Source: DAOMOP01 sp035444405
GTDB taxonomy: Bacteria; Pseudomonadota; Gammaproteobacteria; Burkholderiales; Rhodocyclaceae
Direction: 5' to 3'
Assembly (NCBI GenBank): GCA_035444405.1
Contig: DAOMOP010000063.1
Span: forward strand, 1 to 18,535
Length of the DNA: 18,535 nucleotides
Shown: positions 14,507 to 18,535 of the stretch, piece after piece
Layout of the letters: every line of letters starts with the position of its first letter
How positions within the stretch are numbered: the stretch's first letter is position 1
Translations under genes and position numbers: made by a program
The notes under the pieces: model-generated
What the model was told of the DNA's origin: nothing
Database searches by the model: none
Seen by the model: only the letters and a program-made list of their open reading frames with translations

Positions 14507-16271
14507 CGGCCGTCTCCCCCAGCGGTTCGGCCATGACGGCGAATTTTCCCCCGCGCAGCACCAGGCGCTGTTCGCAGCCGGCCAGCGTCGAGGCGCGGTG
14601 GCTGATGAGGATGCGCGTGCGGCCCGCGAACAGCCGGCCGACGGCCGCAATCACCTGTGCCTCGGTGGGCTCGTCGACGGCCGAGGTCGCTTCGTCGAGC
14701 ACCAGCACGGCCGGATCCTGAAGCAGCGCCCGCGCAATCGCCAGGCGCTGGCGCTGGCCGCCCGAGAGCCGCTGGCCGCGCTCGCCGACGATGGTGTCGA
14801 TGCCGTCCGGCAGCGTGTCGAGCCACGGGCCGAGCTGTGCGGCCACGATCGCTTCGCGCACCGCCTCGTCGCTGGCGTCGGGGGCGGCGTAGCGGACATT
14901 GTCGGCCAGCGTGCCGCGAAACAACACGATGTCCTGGCTGACGACGGCGATCGCGCGCCGCAGCGCGGCCGGCGCGAGCTGCCGCAGGTCGATGCCGTCG
15001 AGACGGATCGCCCCGGCCTCGGGGTCGTAGTGGCGATGCAGCAGATCGACCAGTGTGGACTTGCCGGCGCCCGACGGCCCGCTCAGTGCGAGGCGGCATC
15101 CGGGCGCGATGCGCACGCTCACGCCGTCAAGCACCGGCCGCGCGCTGCCCGGATAGCGGAACACCACCCCAACGAGCTCGATGTCGCCGCGCACATCCGT
15201 CGGCAGCGCCACAGGCTGCATGGGCGCAACGACTTCGGCCCGCGCCTGGCGCAGCTCGCTGACGCGCGTGAGGCTCACGCTCATGCGCTGGATCGCGACG
15301 TAAAGGCCGAGCAGGCTGTTGACCGGCCCGACCGCCATGCCCAGATAGGTCGAGAACGCGATCAGCGCGCCGAGTTGCCATTGCCCTTCGATCACCCACC
15401 AGCCGCCGACCAGGAATGCCGTTGCACGCGTGAGCGAGGTCAGCGTGCCGGGCACCGCCTGGGTGAAGAACTCGGTGACCTGCAGCCGCAGCAGGTCGGA
15501 CAGATAGCGGTCGCTGAGGCCGGAAAGGCGACCGGCCTCGCGGCGCTCCTGCCCGCTCGCCTGCACGAACTTCATCGCCGGCAGCGTCTCGACGAGAAAG
15601 CTCGACAGATCGGCCGAACGCTCGCGCAGGCGGCGCGTGCGCGTCTCGACCTTGCGGCGCATCCAGCGCAGCCAGAGGAATTCCAGCGGGATCAGGATCA
15701 GCACCAGCAGCGAAAGCTGCCACGAAAGCGCGACCAGCAACGCCAGCGCGCCGACCAGGCCGATCACGCTGCTGACCGCGGAGAACAGCGAATCGACGGC
15801 AAAGCGCTGGATCTCGGCGACGTCGCCATCGATGCGCGAGAGCAGGTCGCCGGTGCGCCGCCGACCATAGAAGGCCGGCGACAGGGTTTGCAGATGCTCG
15901 TACACGTCGCTGCGCAGCGCGAACAGGATGCGCCCCGACAGACGCGTGTGCAGGTAGCGATTGACCCCGCCGAGCAGCGTGCCGCACACGCCCACGACGA
16001 TCATCGCCGCGGCGATCGCGACGAGGGCGCCGTAGTCCTTCGCCAGCAGGCCGTCGTCGATCAACAGCTTGGTCAGCCACGGCTGCAGCAGCACCAGCGC
16101 CGAGGCGAACAGCGACAGCACCAGCAGCCCGGCAATGGCGCGCCGCTGCGGGCGCACGAAACCATACAGCCACGAGAAGCCTTCACGCAGCGACTCGCGC
16201 TCGCCGCCGTGAATCGCCCGCACCAGCCAGTTCAGCATTCGGATTGCGCCCGCATTCGGAGTCACCGCCAT
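14496..16271 (-). CDS. qhpF: ABC exporter QhpF of the QHNDH cluster
   Basis: This 591-residue half-transporter has an N-terminal six-helix membrane domain (about residues 35-340) and a C-terminal ATPase. Visible motifs are Walker A GPSGAGKST at 398-406, Q-loop Q446, signature LSGGQ at 502-506, Walker B VLVLDE at 522-527, and H-loop H558. There is no N-terminal C39 peptidase domain, consistent with leader removal by the separate protease QhpE. In QHNDH clusters the equivalent transporter is proposed to export the processed gamma subunit to the periplasm. ATG 16271 lacks a Shine-Dalgarno sequence; an internal ATG at 16238 is an alternative and also lacks one. The gene lies just downstream of a hairpin-T4 element, so it may be attenuated relative to qhpB. 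Confidence 0.88.
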   Translation of the reverse strand: MAVTPNAGAIRMLNWLVRAIHGGERESLREGFSWLYGFVRPQRRAIAGLLVLSLFASALVLLQPWLTKLLIDDGLLAKDYGALVAIAAAMIVVGVCGTLLGGVNRYLHTRLSGRILFALRSDVYEHLQTLSPAFYGRRRTGDLLSRIDGDVAEIQRFAVDSLFSAVSSVIGLVGALALLVALSWQLSLLVLILIPLEFLWLRWMRRKVETRTRRLRERSADLSSFLVETLPAMKFVQASGQERREAGRLSGLSDRYLSDLLRLQVTEFFTQAVPGTLTSLTRATAFLVGGWWVIEGQWQLGALIAFSTYLGMAVGPVNSLLGLYVAIQRMSVSLTRVSELRQARAEVVAPMQPVALPTDVRGDIELVGVVFRYPGSARPVLDGVSVRIAPGCRLALSGPSGAGKSTLVDLLHRHYDPEAGAIRLDGIDLRQLAPAALRRAIAVVSQDIVLFRGTLADNVRYAAPDASDEAVREAIVAAQLGPWLDTLPDGIDTIVGERGQRLSGGQRQRLAIARALLQDPAVLVLDEATSAVDEPTEAQVIAAVGRLFAGRTRILISHRASTLAGCEQRLVLRGGKFAVMAEPLGETADAQ

Positions 16272-16279
16272 TGTGACGC

Positions 16280-16315
16280 AAAACGGGGAGGGGCCGTCGT
16301 CCGGCCACCTCCCCG
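16280..16315 (-). terminator. Hairpin plus T4: intrinsic terminator or attenuator between qhpB and qhpF
   Basis: Read on the - strand, CGGGGAGG (16315-16308) pairs with CCTCCCCG (16291-16284). After one bulged base (16307), GGCC (16306-16303) pairs with GGCC (16295-16292), leaving a 7-nt loop. The 12-bp stem is followed at once by TTTT (16283-16280). The short T-run suggests partial rather than complete termination, because qhpF and qhpE downstream have no other visible promoter. A processing-stabilised 3' end for the qhpB message is an alternative. Confidence 0.65.
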
Positions 16316-16332
16316 CTCACGGACTCAGGTTC

Positions 16333-17463
16333 TCAGTTGCGGATTCTCGCGATGCGCAGATCCGACGTCGACATGTCGCCCGGCAGCTCGATGCTGCCGA
16401 TCTTGGCGAGCGTGGCCGCATCGTGCACCGAAATATCGCTCGAGGCACCGCCGACGAAGATCGTCCGCCCGTCACCCGAGATGTTCAGGTTGTAGTAGGT
16501 GTGGTCGAGATCCTGTACCGCGAGCGTCTCCTTCTTGGCGATGTCGTGCTTGGACAGCGTGTTGAAGGAGCCGTACAGGATGTTCGGATCCTGCGGATCG
16601 GTGATGAAGTTGAACACGATGAACTCGAACGGGAAGATCTCCATCTGCTCGGCCTCGCCGGTCGCCAGATCGACGCGGCTCATGCCCCACCACCATTCGG
16701 CGGTGTCGAAGTTCCACTCCTCGCTGTCGAACTTGGCGGTCACGTACGGCATGATGTATTCATTGACGTGCTCGCCCTGCGAGTGCATCGCGAAGGCATC
16801 GGGCGGCAGCCACAGCGGCCCGCGTTCCCAGTTCGCAAGTGCGGTGACGACGCGGGTCGCACCGGTGCGCGGGTCGACCGCCTCGACGTCGGCGCCGCCG
16901 AGGATGACCTCTCCGGTCGCGGTCGCGGCGATCTTGGTGATGCGCCGCTTCACCGGAAAGGTGCGCACGGCCTTCGCGTCGAGCCCGTCGGCGATGTTGA
17001 ACACCGCCAGGCGCGGCTCCAGCACCTCGAGCCGGTCCGGGAGATGGCGTACCGGGTTCTGCACGGTGTAGAGCTCCTTGCCGTCGGTGCTGACGGCGAG
17101 CGACTGGAAGCTCTTGACCTTGATGTCGCCCGCGGACTGCCTGGCCGAGAACACGATCTCGCAGTTGCGCACGTCGAAGCCGTACACGTCCTCCCACATG
17201 TTGCTGAGCACGTACGCGACCCGTCCGTCCGGCGCCACCGTCATCGCCCCCGAGCCGAACTTGCCGGGGATGTCGCAGCTGCGCACGATCGCGCGCGTAT
17301 CGACGTCGATCACATGCAGCTGCCCGGGCCGCGTGACCGTCAGCAGATACTCCTCGGCCGCCGCAACACTCGCTCCGGGCGTCGTCGCACAGCCGCTCGT
17401 CAGCGCGGCGATGCTCACCGCGCCCGCCAGACCGGCGGTCCCGATCAGTCTCCTCACATTCAT
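16333..17463 (-). CDS. qhpB: QHNDH beta subunit QhpB (seven-bladed beta-propeller)
   Basis: This 376-residue exported protein is assigned as the beta subunit of quinohemoprotein amine dehydrogenase, the beta-propeller that helps enclose the CTQ-bearing gamma subunit in the periplasm. Repeating beta-propeller units are visible (for example LHVIDVDTRAIV, TVAPDGRVAYV, LAVSTDGKELYTV, NISGDGRTIFVGG). The N-terminus has RR, a hydrophobic core (residues 6-21) and then L21-T-S-G-C25, resembling a lipobox, although Thr rather than Leu/Val/Ile is at -3. A signal peptidase I site after A36 is the alternative. It starts 15 nt after the qhpC stop with a GGGAG ribosome binding site. A hairpin-T4 element follows the gene. 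Confidence 0.92.
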   Translation of the reverse strand: MNVRRLIGTAGLAGAVSIAALTSGCATTPGASVAAAEEYLLTVTRPGQLHVIDVDTRAIVRSCDIPGKFGSGAMTVAPDGRVAYVLSNMWEDVYGFDVRNCEIVFSARQSAGDIKVKSFQSLAVSTDGKELYTVQNPVRHLPDRLEVLEPRLAVFNIADGLDAKAVRTFPVKRRITKIAATATGEVILGGADVEAVDPRTGATRVVTALANWERGPLWLPPDAFAMHSQGEHVNEYIMPYVTAKFDSEEWNFDTAEWWWGMSRVDLATGEAEQMEIFPFEFIVFNFITDPQDPNILYGSFNTLSKHDIAKKETLAVQDLDHTYYNLNISGDGRTIFVGGASSDISVHDAATLAKIGSIELPGDMSTSDLRIARIRN

Positions 17464-17478
17464 CTAGGCCGCTCCCTG

Positions 17479-17802
17479 TCAGTCGTTGTCTTCGAAGATG
17501 CCGTCCAGCTTGCGCCAGTCCTGGTCGGCCTTGTCCACGCCCTGCCCCCAGTCCGGATAGCTGCTCATCGTGTCGGGCACCTGCGCCGGCCACCAGCAAG
17601 CGTCCGCGCAGCCGTAGAGGTCGGCCTCCATCGGCTGGCAAAGCGAGCCGAGGCCGCCGAACGGATCGATTTCCCAACCCGGGTCCACCGTCGCCGTGCA
17701 CCCGACGACGGTCTGCATGGCCACGACCTCTTCGACTTCGGCGGGGCTGACCGCCGCGTCGATCATCCGGGCCTTCTTGTTCATAGACTTTAGGTGTTTC
17801 AT
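17479..17802 (-). CDS. qhpC: QHNDH gamma-subunit precursor QhpC (leader plus crosslinked core)
   Basis: This 107-residue precursor becomes the gamma subunit that carries the cysteine tryptophylquinone (CTQ) cofactor. Adding 28 to the published mature numbering places every known crosslink: C35-E44, C55-D61, C69-D77 (thioethers made by the radical SAM enzyme) and C65-W71 (CTQ). These are the only four cysteines. The core shows DPGWEIDPFGG, LCQPMEADLYGC and CWWPAQVPDT, closely resembling characterised gamma subunits. Residues 1-28 form a Lys-rich then acidic leader, with predicted cleavage between A28 and M29 by QhpE. The constant offset of 28 also supports the ATG at 17802. Its codon follows the qhpD stop with no gap (TGA-ATG), so the two are translationally coupled. 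Confidence 0.96.
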   Translation of the reverse strand: MKHLKSMNKKARMIDAAVSPAEVEEVVAMQTVVGCTATVDPGWEIDPFGGLGSLCQPMEADLYGCADACWWPAQVPDTMSSYPDWGQGVDKADQDWRKLDGIFEDND

Positions 17803-18535
17803 TCAGGCACTCCTCCTCGGAGAAACATGTGCTGCGAAGAACGCAGGGTTCTCGGTGATGATGCGCGAATAGACCTCGATCCCGAAGTCGATCCAGTCAC
17901 GCAGCAGCTCGCAGTAGTGATAGGACGGATGCGTCGCGTCGCCGTATTTCGCATAGCTCTCGTGATAACAGCCGCCCGAGCAGATGTTGCGGATGCGGCA
18001 GGTGTTGCAGCCGGTATCGCTGCGGTCGAGGCGTTTTTCGATGAACGCGGCCAGGCGGGGGCGGTCGATGCCGCGCTCGACGTCGCCGAAGGTCGGCATC
18101 GTCGAGCCGGTGAAGCGATGGCACAGGTTCAGGCCGCCATCGCGATCGACCGCGAGCAGCCCGACGCCCGCACCGCAGGGCAGCTGTTTCTTGTTGCCGT
18201 CGTGCAGGTCGCTCATCAGCTGATGCATGTTGCCGAAGCCCATGTTGCGACCGGCCAGCGCCTGCTCCAGATAGCGCCGCCCGAGACGCTTGAGCCCGAC
18301 AAAGACCTCGGCCAGCTCGTCCGGCGTCAGATTGAACGCCGCGATGTCGCCCGAGGTCACCGGACCGAAGCCGACTTCGTGGAAACCCAGCTCGCCGTAC
18401 AAATGGTCGAAGATGCGCTCGACGTCGGTGACGCCCTGCGTGAGCGTCACGCGACAACCGACCGGACGCGCCCTGTAGCGGGCAAGCAGCATCTCGACCT
18501 TGCGCCGGACGACGTCATACGTGCCCTGGCCGCCG
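17803..18535 (-). CDS. qhpD: Radical SAM/SPASM maturase QhpD, 5' end cut by window edge
   Basis: QhpD is the radical SAM enzyme that forms the Cys-Asp and Cys-Glu thioether bonds in QhpC. Only the last 244 residues are visible. They contain a SPASM-type auxiliary cluster region: LPCGAG, GGLNLCHRF, then GCNTCRIRNICSGGC and YHYCELL, giving seven cysteines in the expected spacing for two extra [4Fe-4S] clusters. The frame is open through position 18535, so the N-terminal half with the CxxxCxxC motif lies outside. The apparent ATG at 18492 is internal, not the start. The identification rests on the SPASM cysteines and on the unmistakable qhpC directly behind it; in described clusters qhpA precedes qhpD. 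Confidence 0.93.
   Translation of the reverse strand, partial: GGQGTYDVVRRKVEMLLARYRARPVGCRVTLTQGVTDVERIFDHLYGELGFHEVGFGPVTSGDIAAFNLTPDELAEVFVGLKRLGRRYLEQALAGRNMGFGNMHQLMSDLHDGNKKQLPCGAGVGLLAVDRDGGLNLCHRFTGSTMPTFGDVERGIDRPRLAAFIEKRLDRSDTGCNTCRIRNICSGGCYHESYAKYGDATHPSYHYCELLRDWIDFGIEVYSRIITENPAFFAAHVSPRRSA
17811..17818 (-). promoter_or_regulatory. Strong ribosome binding site of qhpC within the qhpD 3' end
   Basis: GAGGAGGA on the - strand lies 8 nt before the qhpC ATG and encodes part of the QhpD C-terminus. It is the strongest Shine-Dalgarno match in the qhp cluster, which fits the need for much more gamma subunit than modifying enzyme from one message. Confidence 0.75.

Noticed and set aside
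14507..14650. N-terminal extension of the QhpE frame
   Set aside because: Lies wholly within the qhpF ATPase coding region. ATG 14506 has a good ribosome binding site and starts just before the VGVVDSG core.
14340..16565. 741-codon + strand open frame opposite qhpE, qhpF and qhpB
   Set aside because: Antisense shadow of an ABC transporter with clear motifs on the other strand; low-complexity product.
18490..18492. ATG at 18492 as the start of the radical SAM gene
   Set aside because: The frame stays open to the window edge with sensible sequence upstream, and the radical SAM CxxxCxxC motif is missing, so the gene is truncated by the window.
1..18535. CRISPR arrays, tRNA or rRNA genes, insertion sequences, phage att sites
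   Set aside because: No regularly spaced repeats, cloverleaf-like sequence, transposase or integrase frames, or paired direct repeats were seen on reading both strands.

Overview
This is a high-GC window (roughly two thirds G+C by eye) from a Gram-negative bacterium. Two conserved housekeeping gene blocks run left to right on the + strand. One Rieske gene sits on the - strand between them, and an accessory gene cluster on the - strand fills the last 4.7 kb. The housekeeping order (queG/tsaE-amiC, ribF-ileS-lspA-fkpB-ispH, and a Rieske gene divergent from xseB-ispA-dxs-folE2) fits a betaproteobacterium. I lean towards a Rhodocyclales-type lineage, but that is inference from gene order only.

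Layout. 1-912 (-): queG, cut by the left edge, its start overlapping the divergent tsaE (895-1410). amiC (1365-2702) overlaps the end of tsaE and carries a Tat signal. 2821-8604 (+): ribF, ileS, lspA, fkpB and ispH, closely spaced and probably one operon behind a consensus -10 box at 2821. 8668-9768 (-): a Rieske-type oxygenase alpha-subunit-like protein with no assigned substrate. 9894-12917 (+): xseB, ispA and dxs, followed by folE2 (12982-13788), which may have its own promoter. Three isoprenoid genes (ispH, ispA, dxs) therefore lie within about 5.3 kb.

13826-18535 (-): a quinohemoprotein amine dehydrogenase (QHNDH) structural and maturation cluster, read right to left as qhpD (radical SAM/SPASM, cut by the right edge), qhpC (crosslinked gamma-subunit precursor), qhpB (beta-propeller subunit), qhpF (ABC exporter) and qhpE (subtilisin-like leader protease). 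The decisive evidence is qhpC. All four crosslink pairs known in QHNDH (Cys-Glu, two Cys-Asp and the Cys-Trp of the CTQ cofactor) fall at the expected spacings with one constant offset of 28 residues, which marks a 28-residue leader. The expected pathway is: QhpD installs the thioether crosslinks in cytoplasmic QhpC, QhpE removes the leader, QhpF exports the gamma subunit, and it assembles in the periplasm with QhpB and the diheme subunit QhpA. qhpA, the Trp-modifying monooxygenase qhpG and the regulator qhpR are not in the window.

Points most worth a second look: a hairpin followed by T4 between qhpB and qhpF that could attenuate the maturation genes; a possible lipoprotein signal on QhpB; loss of the usual oxyanion-hole Asn in QhpE; a sharply AT-rich patch inside tsaE; and the unassigned Rieske protein beside isoprenoid genes. 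I saw no tRNA, rRNA, CRISPR array, insertion sequence or transposase. No gap between genes exceeds 300 bases.
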